Source of the DNA: an uncultured Clostridium sp.
GTDB lineage: Bacteria; Bacillota; Clostridia; Lachnospirales; Lachnospiraceae
Assembly (NCBI GenBank): GCA_900555045.1
Contig: USJW01000118.1
Location: 1-14,785, forward strand
Direction of reading: 5' to 3'
DNA length: 14,785 nt
Below, in pieces: positions 1 through 7,707 of the stretch; the first letter of the stretch is position 1; every line of letters starts with the position of its first letter. Both the position numbers and the translations under genes were made by a program. A model generated the notes under the pieces. The model did not search any database, was not told the origin of the DNA, and saw nothing but the letters and a program-made list of their open reading frames with translations.

Positions 1-32
1 ATGATATGCGCCGGGCTTTCAACCGGAAATTT

Positions 33-63
33 ATAAAAGAACCGCTCCCTTTACAGGGAGCGG
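33..63 (-). terminator. Rho-independent terminator of the peptide operon
   Basis: Positions 42-50 and 55-63 are perfect 9-bp inverted repeats (CCGCTCCCT / AGGGAGCGG) around a 4-base loop. On the minus strand the stem is followed by TTCTTTTAT, a good intrinsic terminator tail. The stop codon of the last operon gene (51-53) lies at the 3' edge of the left arm and in the loop, so the end of the gene and the terminator overlap. This marks the operon end. Nothing recognisable is seen in bases 1-32. Confidence 0.85.
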
Positions 64-1052
64 ACCAAATTCCATTTTTCTTCGATTACCGGGATCCCCT
101 TCTCACGGTTTTCCCGCATGTTGCGCAGCGCCCGCTCGCCCGGGTAGAGGACCTCGCCGCCCTCCTCCGCCGGAACCGACGTCTTCACGTCCTCCAGGAT
201 CTCCGTCACGATCTGGTCTGTCAGCTGGGCGGACTGGAACTTTGCGGGGTCGATGGCGATCAGGATCTGCGTCAGCCCCACCTCGTCCCCGAACGTGCCC
301 ACGGTGTGCACCGCGTTGCCGTTGGTCAGGACCGTGGCGATTAGGTCCAGGGCGATGGAGATTCCGCTGCCCTTCCAGTAGCCCATGGGCAGCACCCGCC
401 AGGTCTCCTCGATCTTGGCCGGGTCCGTGGTCAGATTCCCCTCGGAGTCGTAGCCGCCGGGCACGGGGAGCATGAGCCCCTTTAACCGGCACTCCTCCAG
501 CTTCCCGTAGGAGAACTGGGACACCGCGCAGTCGATCACCGCGTGCTCCCCGTTGCTCCTGGGGATCGCCAGGATGAAGGGGTTGTTGCCGATCTTCCGG
601 TCCTTTCCGCCCCACGCGGGCATGTTGGGCCGGGTGTTGGACCAGCAGATGCCGATGCAGCCCCGGTCAGCCGCCTGCCAGCCGTAGCTTCCGCCCCGCA
701 TCCAGTGGTTGTTGTTGCCCAGGGCCACCAGGCCGATCCCGTACTCCTTCGCCAGGTCGACGGCCCGGTCCATGGCCAGCTTGGCGTTTAGCGGGCCGAA
801 CCCGCAGTGCCCGTTCCAGCGCTCGATGGCCCCCGCCCGCAGCTCGCAATCCGGCGTCGCCTTGGGGTCGATGGACCCATTTTTTAAGTATTCCACCACC
901 ACGGGAAAACGGTTCAAACCGTGGGAGTGCACGCCTGCCAGGGAATTTTGGGCGAATATCTCCGCCGCGGCCTGGGCCCGCTCCTCCTCAAAGCCGTATT
1001 TTGCGAGCACGCGCTTAAATTCCGCTGTCATCTCCTCATACGTTACCCTCAT
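51..1052 (-). CDS. dlgD: Ldh_2-family NAD(P)H oxidoreductase, YiaK/DlgD-like (3-dehydro-L-gulonate 2-dehydrogenase type)
   Basis: This is a 333-residue protein of the malate/L-lactate dehydrogenase-like (Ldh_2) family, which reduces 2-keto acids with NAD(P)H and is unrelated to classical Rossmann dehydrogenases. It resembles E. coli YiaK/DlgD, which reduces 2,3-diketo-L-gulonate, along its whole length. Shared features are GVHSHGLNRFP with the catalytic His44, NHWMRGGSYGWQAA near 116-126, the GICWSNTRPNMPAWG block near 135 and RVLPMGYWKGSG near 220. The length is normal for the family. The start is set by AAGGAGGT seven bases upstream. It is the last gene of the operon, 100 bases after the amidohydrolase, with a hairpin in the gap. 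The family is sure; the substrate is not. A dehydrogenase from ascorbate/gulonate metabolism is unexpected in a peptide operon, so the real substrate may be another 2-keto acid or a cyclic imine, which related family members reduce. Confidence 0.85.
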   Translation of the reverse strand: MRVTYEEMTAEFKRVLAKYGFEEERAQAAAEIFAQNSLAGVHSHGLNRFPVVVEYLKNGSIDPKATPDCELRAGAIERWNGHCGFGPLNAKLAMDRAVDLAKEYGIGLVALGNNNHWMRGGSYGWQAADRGCIGICWSNTRPNMPAWGGKDRKIGNNPFILAIPRSNGEHAVIDCAVSQFSYGKLEECRLKGLMLPVPGGYDSEGNLTTDPAKIEETWRVLPMGYWKGSGISIALDLIATVLTNGNAVHTVGTFGDEVGLTQILIAIDPAKFQSAQLTDQIVTEILEDVKTSVPAEEGGEVLYPGERALRNMRENREKGIPVIEEKWNLVRSL

Positions 1053-1076
1053 CGCTCTTACCTCCTTCTATCTGCG

Positions 1077-1120
1077 GTGCGGCCGCCAAATTCTGCCCCC
1101 GCGGGCGGATGGGGCCGCAC
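1077..1120 (-). other. Intercistronic hairpin before the oxidoreductase gene
   Basis: Perfect 8-bp arms GTGCGGCC (1077-1084) and GGCCGCAC (1113-1120) enclose 28 bases that contain further GC-rich pairing. On the transcribed minus strand no T-run follows, so this is not a standard terminator. The ribosome binding site of the next gene begins a few bases after the hairpin. Possible roles are mRNA stabilisation or processing, or control of translation of the last gene. Confidence 0.5.
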
Positions 1121-1152
1121 ATTTCTTAACGCCTGCAATCATTGACACGCTC

Positions 1153-2304
1153 TCACAGGGAAGTGACAAAGTTCCCGTCGATCATCACCGCGCGCACGGC
1201 GGTGGACACCTCGAAGGGACAACCGTCCGTGATCACCAGGTCCGCGTCCTTGCCCGCCTCGATGGTCCCCACCCGGTCCGCCACGCCGATGTGCTCGGCC
1301 GGGTTGATCGTGATGGCCTTCAGCGCGTCGAAGGGCTTCATGCCGGATTTCACGGCCAGGCCCGCGCAGAGCGGCAGGTAGTGCTGGGGGATCACCGGCG
1401 AGTCCGTGATGATGGACACGTGGCAGCCGGCCGCGGCCAGGATTCCCGGCGTCTCGAAGGTCTTGTTGCGCAGCTCGAACTTGGTGGCGTGGCCGAAGGA
1501 CGGCCCAACCGCCAGCGGATACCCAGCCTCCACCAGCTTCCCGGTGACTAAATGTCCCTCCGTGCAGTGCTCCAGGGTCAGCTTCACGCCGAACTCCCTG
1601 GCGATGCGGATGGCCGTGCAGAGGTCGTTGGCCTGGTGGGCGTGGGCCTTTAGGGGAATCTCCCCCTTAAGCACCGGGATCAGGGCCTCAAGCTTCATGT
1701 CGAACGCGGGGCGCTTAAGCACGTCATCCCCGGCGGCCTCCTTCCGCTCCATGTACTCCCTCGCCTTAAAGAGCATCTCCCGCAGCTTCGCCGCCGTGGT
1801 CATGCGGGTGCAGTTTCCGGACTCCCGGTAGCACCGCTTGGGGTTCTCCCCGAAGGCGCACTTCATGGCCACCGGGTTTTTGACCACCATGTCGTCCGCC
1901 CAATTGCCCGCGGTCTTCATGGCGAGAAAGGTCCCGCCCAGCACGTTGGCGCTTCCGGGGCCCGTGGCCACGCAGGTCACGCCGGCCCTGGCCGCCATGG
2001 CAAAGGTGGGGTCCATGGGGTTGATCGCGTCCAGGCCCCGCAGCTGCGCGGCCACGATGTCCCCGCGCTCGTTCACGTCGTCCCCCTCAAAGCCGATCCC
2101 GTAGCCGTCCACGCCCATGTGGCAGTGGGCCTCCACGAACCCGGGGTAGATCTCAAGGCCCGAGACGTCCAAGATCTCACAGTCCTCCGGAACCTCCAGC
2201 TTCTCCCCCACTGCCGATATTTTCCCATTTTCTACCAGAATGTCCGCCACCCGCGCTTCCTCTGTCACCGCGTCGTGGACCAGACCGTTTCGAATACACA
2301 GCAT
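1153..2304 (-). CDS. Metal-dependent amidohydrolase, imidazolonepropionase-like (HutI/COG1228 group)
   Basis: This 383-residue protein is a member of the amidohydrolase superfamily: a TIM barrel between two short beta-sandwich segments, cytoplasmic and metal-dependent. The ligand pattern is visible as H60xH62 (AHCHMG), Lys148 in MKCAFGENPKR as the likely carboxylated bridging lysine, His221/His223 (HAHQ), His246 (EHCTEGH) and Asp301 (ITDSPV). The C-terminal AGKDADLVI segment is typical. The GENPKR block is common in HutI-like proteins from clostridia and thermophiles, some of which act as peptidases or lactamases, but no exact reaction can be named. A longer reading from 2367 is possible, but the ATG at 2304 has TGGAGGG six bases upstream and starts directly with MLCIRNG, the normal first strand. 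It lies between iadA and the reductase gene, with unusually long, hairpin-bearing gaps on both sides. A role in cleaving a peptide-derived amide or cyclic product is inferred. Confidence 0.85.
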   Translation of the reverse strand: MLCIRNGLVHDAVTEEARVADILVENGKISAVGEKLEVPEDCEILDVSGLEIYPGFVEAHCHMGVDGYGIGFEGDDVNERGDIVAAQLRGLDAINPMDPTFAMAARAGVTCVATGPGSANVLGGTFLAMKTAGNWADDMVVKNPVAMKCAFGENPKRCYRESGNCTRMTTAAKLREMLFKAREYMERKEAAGDDVLKRPAFDMKLEALIPVLKGEIPLKAHAHQANDLCTAIRIAREFGVKLTLEHCTEGHLVTGKLVEAGYPLAVGPSFGHATKFELRNKTFETPGILAAAGCHVSIITDSPVIPQHYLPLCAGLAVKSGMKPFDALKAITINPAEHIGVADRVGTIEAGKDADLVITDGCPFEVSTAVRAVMIDGNFVTSL

Positions 2305-2323
2305 ACTTATCCCTCCATCAGCC

Positions 2324-2358
2324 GAAGCGGCCTCCGGCATACGCGCCGGGGCCGCTTC
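2324..2358 (-). other. Intercistronic hairpin before the amidohydrolase gene
   Basis: Perfect 9-bp arms GAAGCGGCC (2324-2332) and GGCCGCTTC (2350-2358) enclose a second perfect 5-bp stem, CCGGC (2334-2338) with GCCGG (2345-2349), around a 6-base loop. No T-run follows on the transcribed strand. It lies just upstream of the ribosome binding site at about 2311-2317 and just after the iadA stop. It may be an mRNA stability or processing element. Confidence 0.55.
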
Positions 2359-2381
2359 TCTCTTCACACATGAACGCGCGC

Positions 2382-3530
2382 TTACAGGCCGGTCTCGTAG
2401 GTGCCCTTGACTAACAGCGCTCCGTTCTCCATCATCAAATTTCCTCTGGCCATCACCGTGTCCAGCTCCATGTCCGGGCCGATGAGCAGCAGATCCGCGT
2501 CCGCCCCCGGGGCGATACGCCCCTTCATCGGCAGCAGCTCCAGCGCCTGGGCCACGTTGGTGGTAAAGTAGGTCAGGGCCTCCGACAGATCTAAGCCTCC
2601 GTCCTTCACCAGGTTCACCAGCTGGCCGTACATGCTTCCCACGTCCGTGACGCCGATCTCCTTCAAATTGCCGTAGCAGTCGTAGGTTGACCAGCTTCCC
2701 TGGCCGTCCGAGCTGAAGGTCAGGCGGTCCATGGGGACGCCCTCCTCCCTGGCCTGCTGCAAAAGCCTGGGCATACGCTTCGGGTCGCTGAGCTCGCAGG
2801 TGATGTCCGCGTAGCCGCCGATCTTTGCAAACCGGAAGGCCTCCTTAAGCAGCGCGTCCGTCCGCGCCACGTGGGTCGGGTGGAAGGTCTTTGCCGGAAT
2901 GTCCGTGCGCTCCAGCGCCTCGAACACGGGGTCCAGCTTGCGGCTTCCGCTTCCCATGTGCAGCACGATAATCCCTGCCTTTCCGGCGATCATCCCGGCC
3001 ACGCGCACGTCGCTGGCCAGGCGGATCAGCTCGTCCACCGTGATGTTGGGCGCCCGGTGGTCGGACAGCGCCAGCTTAAGGCCGATAATCTCGCTCACAA
3101 ACGCGATATCCTTCTTGATGCTCCCGGTGATGGTGGGGGACGGGCGGCCGTACGCGCCGCAGAGCGCGTAGGCGGTAATCCCCTCCTCGGTCAGGGCCTT
3201 GGCCTTGGCCACCAGGTCCTCGACGCTGCGGGTCATGTCGTCGGTGCCCAAAAGTCCCAGCACCGTAGTGATTCCGGACCGGATCAGGCTGGACAGCTGG
3301 ATCTCCGGCGTGCGGGTGTGGAAGCTTCCCTCACCGCCCCCGCCGATAATGTGCTCATGCTGGTCGATCAGTCCCGGGGTCAGGCGCTTGCCCTTGGCGT
3401 CGATCACACGGCAGCCGTTTGCCGCCTCCAGATGTTCCCCGATCGCCTCGATGCGTCCGCCGCACACCAGCACATCACGGATTCCCAGGTGCTCCGGCGC
3501 GTAGACGTCCGCCTCTCTCAATAATATCAT
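2382..3530 (-). CDS. iadA: Isoaspartyl dipeptidase (beta-aspartyl-peptidase), binuclear zinc, peptidase family M38
   Basis: The 382-residue enzyme hydrolyses beta-aspartyl (isoaspartyl) dipeptides to Asp plus an amino acid in the cytoplasm. It aligns with E. coli IadA at a constant offset of ten residues through all active-site positions. These are H58xH60 in DQHEHIIGGGGEG, Glu67, Tyr127 (CGAYGRP, the residue said to stabilise the transition state), Lys152 (GLKLALSDHR, carboxylated bridging lysine), Arg159, His191 (HMGSGS), His220 (PTHVARTD) and catalytic Asp275 (SSDGQGS). The enzyme therefore looks fully active. The start at ATG 3530 has AAGGAG eight bases upstream. The gap to the preceding M20 peptidase gene is about 20 bases, so co-transcription is very likely. 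The N-terminus lacks the roughly ten extra residues of the E. coli protein. Its presence points to isoaspartyl or other beta-aspartyl peptides as substrates of the operon. Confidence 0.93.
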   Translation of the reverse strand: MILLREADVYAPEHLGIRDVLVCGGRIEAIGEHLEAANGCRVIDAKGKRLTPGLIDQHEHIIGGGGEGSFHTRTPEIQLSSLIRSGITTVLGLLGTDDMTRSVEDLVAKAKALTEEGITAYALCGAYGRPSPTITGSIKKDIAFVSEIIGLKLALSDHRAPNITVDELIRLASDVRVAGMIAGKAGIIVLHMGSGSRKLDPVFEALERTDIPAKTFHPTHVARTDALLKEAFRFAKIGGYADITCELSDPKRMPRLLQQAREEGVPMDRLTFSSDGQGSWSTYDCYGNLKEIGVTDVGSMYGQLVNLVKDGGLDLSEALTYFTTNVAQALELLPMKGRIAPGADADLLLIGPDMELDTVMARGNLMMENGALLVKGTYETGL

Positions 3531-3551
3531 GTTCCCTGCTCCTTATTGTTA

Positions 3552-4763
3552 TCATTTGTTGTAGAATGAGGGCACCGTCTTCCCGTGGTAGGCGATGCTC
3601 TCACGCCTCAAGGTCTCGTCTGTCAGGATATCAAAACCGGTCATGGCCAGGCCCTTAGCCCCCTTTAAGCAGATTTCGTCCGCCAGGGGCTTTGCCGCCT
3701 CCTCGGCGTACTGCGCAGAGTGGGCCTCGATGGCCGGATCGTCCGTGATCGATAAGTAGTCGTGGATGGCCGGGATGCGGATGGACACGTTGCCGATGTC
3801 CGAGGAGCCGAAGAGCTCCGCGGGATCCGGGTAGCACATACTGATCCCCAGGGAAGCCATGTTCTCCTTAAACGCCTCGCACATGGGCAGGCAGGGGTAG
3901 CGCTCCGCGTAGATGGGCTCGCTCTCAAGCTCCGCCCTCGCGCCCGTGAGCTCCTCCGCCCGGCGCACGCAGCCCTTAATCATCTCCAGCATCTCCTCGA
4001 TCCGCTTCATGGTCGCCGCCCGCAGGCAGAACTCGCACTTGGCGCGCTCCGGGATAATATTTCCCGCCACGCCGCCCTCCAGGATCACGCCGTTTATGTT
4101 GTCCTGGGTCTCAAAGTTGGGGCGCAGCATGTCGATCTGATTGAACACGCTGATGGCCGCGTTCAGGGCGTTGATCCCCCTGGCGGGCACCGACGAGTGG
4201 GCGGCCTTCCCGTGGAAGGTCACCGTCAGTGAGCCGGAGGCCCGGCCGCCGCGGTTTATGTAGTTGTACGCCTCACCGCCGCCGGTGGGGTGCATCATCA
4301 GCGCAAAGTCCACGCCGTCGAAGGCGCCCTTCTCCAGAAGAACGACCTTCCCGGCCCCGCCCTCCTCGGCGGGCGTGCCGATCAGGCGGATTTCACCGGA
4401 GAGATTTTCCATCTGGGAGGCCAGCCCTAAGAAGGCCCCGGTGGCGCAGGTGGCGATCACGTTGTGGCCGCAGCCGTGGCCCACGCCCCTGAGAGCGTCG
4501 TACTCCGCCAGGAAAGCCACCACCGGCCCCGGCTCCTTCCCCTTCTTCACTGCCAGGAAGGAGGTGGGGACGCCGCAGTAGCCGGTCTCCACCTCAAAGC
4601 CGTGACAAGTTAACACTTCGGCGATGAACTCCACCGCCTTGTATTCCTGAAAGCCCAGCTCCGGGTTGTCGTGAATCTTGTGGGACAGGGAGATCAGCTC
4701 CTCCCTCGCCCCGTCGATCACCGCCCCGATGGACTCTTTTCCATTTTTTGCAAATTCACTCAT
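3552..4763 (-). CDS. M20-family metallopeptidase/amidohydrolase (ACY1L2/AbgB-like dipeptidase)
   Basis: This 403-residue cytosolic zinc or manganese hydrolase belongs to peptidase family M20. It has the metal-site motifs AEYDAL (Asp89) and GHGCGHN (Cys98, His100), followed by GTPAEEGG (Glu133-Glu134, catalytic base region). The dimerisation domain begins near GKAAHSSVPARGINALNAAI. The Cys in the GCGH motif places it with the M20D/aminoacylase-1-like-2 group. Members of that group split dipeptides with an unusual bond (for example beta-alanyl-lysine), p-aminobenzoyl-glutamate or N-acyl amino acids. The length is normal. The start at 4763 has GAGGAG six bases upstream. It sits 18 bases after the OppF-type ATPase gene and just before iadA, so it probably hydrolyses an imported peptide. 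The family is clear; the exact substrate cannot be read from the sequence. Confidence 0.88.
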   Translation of the reverse strand: MSEFAKNGKESIGAVIDGAREELISLSHKIHDNPELGFQEYKAVEFIAEVLTCHGFEVETGYCGVPTSFLAVKKGKEPGPVVAFLAEYDALRGVGHGCGHNVIATCATGAFLGLASQMENLSGEIRLIGTPAEEGGAGKVVLLEKGAFDGVDFALMMHPTGGGEAYNYINRGGRASGSLTVTFHGKAAHSSVPARGINALNAAISVFNQIDMLRPNFETQDNINGVILEGGVAGNIIPERAKCEFCLRAATMKRIEEMLEMIKGCVRRAEELTGARAELESEPIYAERYPCLPMCEAFKENMASLGISMCYPDPAELFGSSDIGNVSIRIPAIHDYLSITDDPAIEAHSAQYAEEAAKPLADEICLKGAKGLAMTGFDILTDETLRRESIAYHGKTVPSFYNK

Positions 4764-4781
4764 ATTCCGCTCCTCGTCCGT

Positions 4782-5777
4782 CTACAGAATGTGACACGCA
4801 GCCATGTGCCCCGGCTCCACCTCGCGAAGCTCCGGGTGTTCCTCCCGGCAGCGCTCTGTGGCGTAGGGACAGCGGTCGCAGAAATAGCAGCCCTTGGGCA
4901 GATTCACCGGGCTGGGAATCTCGCCGCTGGCGTCAAGGTGCTCCACAAGCGGCTTCTCGCCCACCGTGGGCACCGCGGAGAACAGGACCTTGGTGTAGGG
5001 GTGAAGCGGATTGTTGAACAGGGTGTACTTATCCCCCACCTCCACCAGGGCGCCCAGATACATCACACCCAGGCGGTCGCTGATATGGCGCACCACCGAT
5101 AAGTCGTGGGCGATGAACAGGTAGGAGAAGTCGAACTCGTCCTTAAGATCCATCAGCAGGTTTAAGATCTGGGCCTGGATGGAAACGTCCAGTGCGGAAA
5201 CCGGCTCATCGGCGATGATGAACTCCGGCTGCACCGCCAGGGCGCGAGCGATTCCGATTCTCTGGCGCTGGCCGCCGGAGAACTGGTGCGGGTAGCGCCC
5301 CGCCTGCTCCGGGCGAAGGCCCACGCGCTTTAAAATGTCCATGCAGCGCTCCCTGGCCTCAGCCTTGGTCTTTGCGATGCCGTGGAACAGAAGCGGCTCG
5401 GTGATGATGCTCTCCACCCGCTGCCTGGGGTTTAGGGAGGCGTAGGGATCCTGGAAAATCATCTGCATACTTCTGCGGTAGGGAAGCAGCTCCGTGGAGT
5501 TTAAGTGGCTGATGTCCTTGCCCTTGTAGAGCACCTGTCCGGCCGACGGCTCCAGCAGGCGGATGATGGTGCGGGCCGTGGTGGATTTTCCGCAGCCGCT
5601 CTCCCCCACCAGGCTGAACACCTCGCCCTTTTTGATCTGGAAATTCACGTGGTTCACCGCGTGAACCACCTTGTCCTCCTTGACGATCTTGCCCTTCTCC
5701 ACGCGCAGGGACTGTAAGAGGCCTTTGGTCAGATGAAACTCCTGGCACAAATCTTTTACTTCAATCAACGGTTCCAT
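4782..5777 (-). CDS. Oligopeptide/dipeptide ABC transporter ATP-binding protein, OppF/DppF type
   Basis: This is one of the two ATPase subunits that power peptide import. Walker A is GESGCGKST (58-66). A Q-loop lies in MIFQDPYASLNPRQR, the ABC signature is FSGGQRQRIGIARAL, Walker B is EFIIADEP and the H-loop is IAHDLS. The C-terminal oligo_HPY domain carries a Cys cluster (C297, C300, C303, C310, with C328 further on). In related DppD/DppF proteins such cysteines bind a 4Fe-4S cluster. The 331-residue length is normal. It starts only three bases after the stop of the preceding ATPase gene, and its AAGGAGG site lies inside that gene's last codons, which indicates translational coupling. OppF versus DppF cannot be decided, so no symbol is given. 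Confidence 0.92.
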   Translation of the reverse strand: MEPLIEVKDLCQEFHLTKGLLQSLRVEKGKIVKEDKVVHAVNHVNFQIKKGEVFSLVGESGCGKSTTARTIIRLLEPSAGQVLYKGKDISHLNSTELLPYRRSMQMIFQDPYASLNPRQRVESIITEPLLFHGIAKTKAEARERCMDILKRVGLRPEQAGRYPHQFSGGQRQRIGIARALAVQPEFIIADEPVSALDVSIQAQILNLLMDLKDEFDFSYLFIAHDLSVVRHISDRLGVMYLGALVEVGDKYTLFNNPLHPYTKVLFSAVPTVGEKPLVEHLDASGEIPSPVNLPKGCYFCDRCPYATERCREEHPELREVEPGHMAACHIL

Positions 5778-5780
5778 CGC

Positions 5781-6782
5781 TTAAGCCTCCTTCCTATCGT
5801 TTTTATCTTTGATTAACGGGAAATGGCAGGCCGCCATGTGGCCCGGGCCAATCTCCTTCATCTCCGGCTTTTTGTGCAGGCAGACTTCCTGGCAGTACTT
5901 GCACCGGGGCGCGAAGTAACAGCCCTCCGGCAGCTCAAACATGTTGGGCACCATGCCCGGGATGTAGTCCAGGCGGTCTCTGTCCTCCCACAGCTTGGGG
6001 ATGGACCCCAAAAGCCCCTCGGTGTAGGGGTGCGCGTTGTGGTAGACGATGTCGTCGGTGCTTCCGGTCTCCACCAGCTTGCCGCAGTACATGACGTTGA
6101 TCTTATCCACCATCTGGGACACCACCGCCAGGTCGTGGGTGATCAGGATTAAGGAGGTGTTGTGCTCCTTCACCAGCTTCTTCATCAGCTGTAAAATCTG
6201 CTCCTGGATGGTCACGTCCAGCGCCGTGGTGGGCTCGTCCGCGATCAGAAGCTTGGGGTTGGTGGCCAGGGCGATGGCGATGATCACGCGCTGGCGCATA
6301 CCGCCGGAGAACTGGTGCGGGTACTCCTTAAGCCGCTCCTCCGGGTTGGGGATTCCCACCGAGGCCAAAAGCTCGATGCAGCGGGCCTTTCTCTGGGCCG
6401 CGTTCATCTGCGGCTCGTGGAGAATCAGCACCTCCTCCATCTGCTTCTGCACGGTGTAGAGCGGGTTTAGGGAGGTCATGGGGTCCTGGAACACCATGGA
6501 GATGTCCTTGCCGCGGATTTTTGTCATCTCGCGCTCATTGGCCTTGCTGATGTCGCGGCCGTTGAACAGGATCTGGTCGGCCTGCACCACGCCCGGCTCC
6601 TCCACCAGCTTTAATATGGAGAAGCTGGTCACGGACTTTCCGCTTCCGGACTCGCCCACGATTCCCAGGATCTCCCCTTCCTTCAGTGTAAAGCTCACGT
6701 CGTCCACGGCCTTCACCACGCCTTTAAAGGTGTGGAAATATGTCTTTAAGCCCTTGACGTCTAACAGTATCTTGTCTTCCAT
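5781..6782 (-). CDS. Oligopeptide/dipeptide ABC transporter ATP-binding protein, OppD/DppD type
   Basis: This is the partner ATPase of the peptide importer. Walker A is GESGSGKS (43-50), the Q-loop is VFQDPMTSLNP, the signature is FSGGMRQRVIIAIAL, Walker B is LLIADEPTTALDVT and the H-loop is ITHDLAVV. The signature FSGGMRQR is typical of the D subunit, while the neighbouring F subunit has FSGGQRQR. The C-terminal oligo_HPY region has cysteines at 288, 294, 297, 301 and 319, a possible Fe-S site as in related proteins. The 333-residue length is normal. The start at 6782 has AAGGAGGAG upstream and follows the OppC-type permease gene by 12 bases, in an unbroken transporter operon. Confidence 0.92.
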   Translation of the reverse strand: MEDKILLDVKGLKTYFHTFKGVVKAVDDVSFTLKEGEILGIVGESGSGKSVTSFSILKLVEEPGVVQADQILFNGRDISKANEREMTKIRGKDISMVFQDPMTSLNPLYTVQKQMEEVLILHEPQMNAAQRKARCIELLASVGIPNPEERLKEYPHQFSGGMRQRVIIAIALATNPKLLIADEPTTALDVTIQEQILQLMKKLVKEHNTSLILITHDLAVVSQMVDKINVMYCGKLVETGSTDDIVYHNAHPYTEGLLGSIPKLWEDRDRLDYIPGMVPNMFELPEGCYFAPRCKYCQEVCLHKKPEMKEIGPGHMAACHFPLIKDKNDRKEA

Positions 6783-6794
6783 TGCGGCTCCTCC

Positions 6795-7703
6795 TTATTT
6801 CAGATTGGGGTTCAGCTCGTCTCTCAGGAAATCGCCCAAAAGATTGATGCCGAACACCACCAGCATGATGTAAAGGCCCGGAAATACGGATGCCCACCAG
6901 AGTCCGGAGAAGAGCACGTCAAATCCGTTCTTCACCAGAAGTCCCAGGGACGGCTTGGTGATGGGAACACCCACGCCCAGGAAGCTCAAGGTTGCCTCTG
7001 TCAGAATAAAGCTGCCGATCTGGATGGTGGCTAAAACGATGATGGAATTCACCACGTTTGGCAGCACATGCTTTATGATAATCACGCGGTTTGGCAGACC
7101 GATGGTCCGGGCGGCCTCCACGTACTCCTGCTTCTTCACGGACAGCGTCTCGCCGCGGACCGTTCGGGCGTAGGTCACCCAGCCCACCATGGTCAGGGCG
7201 ATGAGCAGCTTGCCCACGCCTCTGCCGAACACGGACATGATGAACAGCGCGATCAGCATGGACGGGAAGGACAGCTGGATGTCGGCGATTCTCATGATGA
7301 TGGCGTCCACCTTGCCGCCGAAATACCCGGCGATCAGTCCCAGGGTGGTCCCGATCAGGCAGGAGGCGCTCATGCCCACCAGGCCGATCATGATGGAGCT
7401 GGCGCTTCCGTAAATGATGGCGCTGAAGATATCGCGGCCCTGCTCGTCGCTTCCCAGAAGGAAGCCCGCCTTGCCGCCGTCCAGCCAGGCCGGGGGCAGG
7501 TAGGAATCCGCCAGGTTGATCTGTGTCAGGTCATAGGGGTTCTGGGGCGCGATCAAACGCCCGAACACTGCCACCAAAATGGCAAGTAACACCAGGATGC
7601 TGCCGATGATGGCAGGGATATTGTGTTTATAATTGTAGAAGAATTCCGAATTTAAGAACTGCTTCCACAGACTGGTTTTCTCAATGCGTACTTCGTTTTC
7701 CAT
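6795..7703 (-). CDS. Peptide ABC transporter permease, OppC/DppC type
   Basis: This 302-residue inner-membrane subunit is of the binding-protein-dependent transport family (BPD_transp_1) with an OppC-type N-terminal part. The first hydrophobic segment is at about 32-50 (IIGSILVLLAILVAVFG). An extracytoplasmic stretch containing GSDEQGRDIFSAIIYG follows, typical of the C subunit, and then the further membrane helices. The EAA loop that contacts the ATPases reads EAARTIGLPNRVIIIKHVLPN. Start ATG 7703 is four bases after the stop of the OppB-type gene. Its GAGGTGA site overlaps the last codons of that gene, so translation is probably coupled. The length is normal and no residue looks aberrant. 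Confidence 0.92.
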   Translation of the reverse strand: MENEVRIEKTSLWKQFLNSEFFYNYKHNIPAIIGSILVLLAILVAVFGRLIAPQNPYDLTQINLADSYLPPAWLDGGKAGFLLGSDEQGRDIFSAIIYGSASSIMIGLVGMSASCLIGTTLGLIAGYFGGKVDAIIMRIADIQLSFPSMLIALFIMSVFGRGVGKLLIALTMVGWVTYARTVRGETLSVKKQEYVEAARTIGLPNRVIIIKHVLPNVVNSIIVLATIQIGSFILTEATLSFLGVGVPITKPSLGLLVKNGFDVLFSGLWWASVFPGLYIMLVVFGINLLGDFLRDELNPNLK

Positions 7704-7707
7704 GTCA

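Noticed and set aside
709..1551. Long plus-strand open frame spanning the reductase/amidohydrolase junction
   Set aside because: It runs antisense across two well-supported genes and the gap between them, its protein shows no family motif, and it is low-complexity His/Arg/Gly-rich in its second half, as expected of an antisense frame in GC-rich DNA.
2400..3530. IadA with HEH instead of the E. coli HVH as a possible loss of metal site
   Set aside because: The middle residue of HxH is not a ligand; both histidines and all other active-site residues are present.
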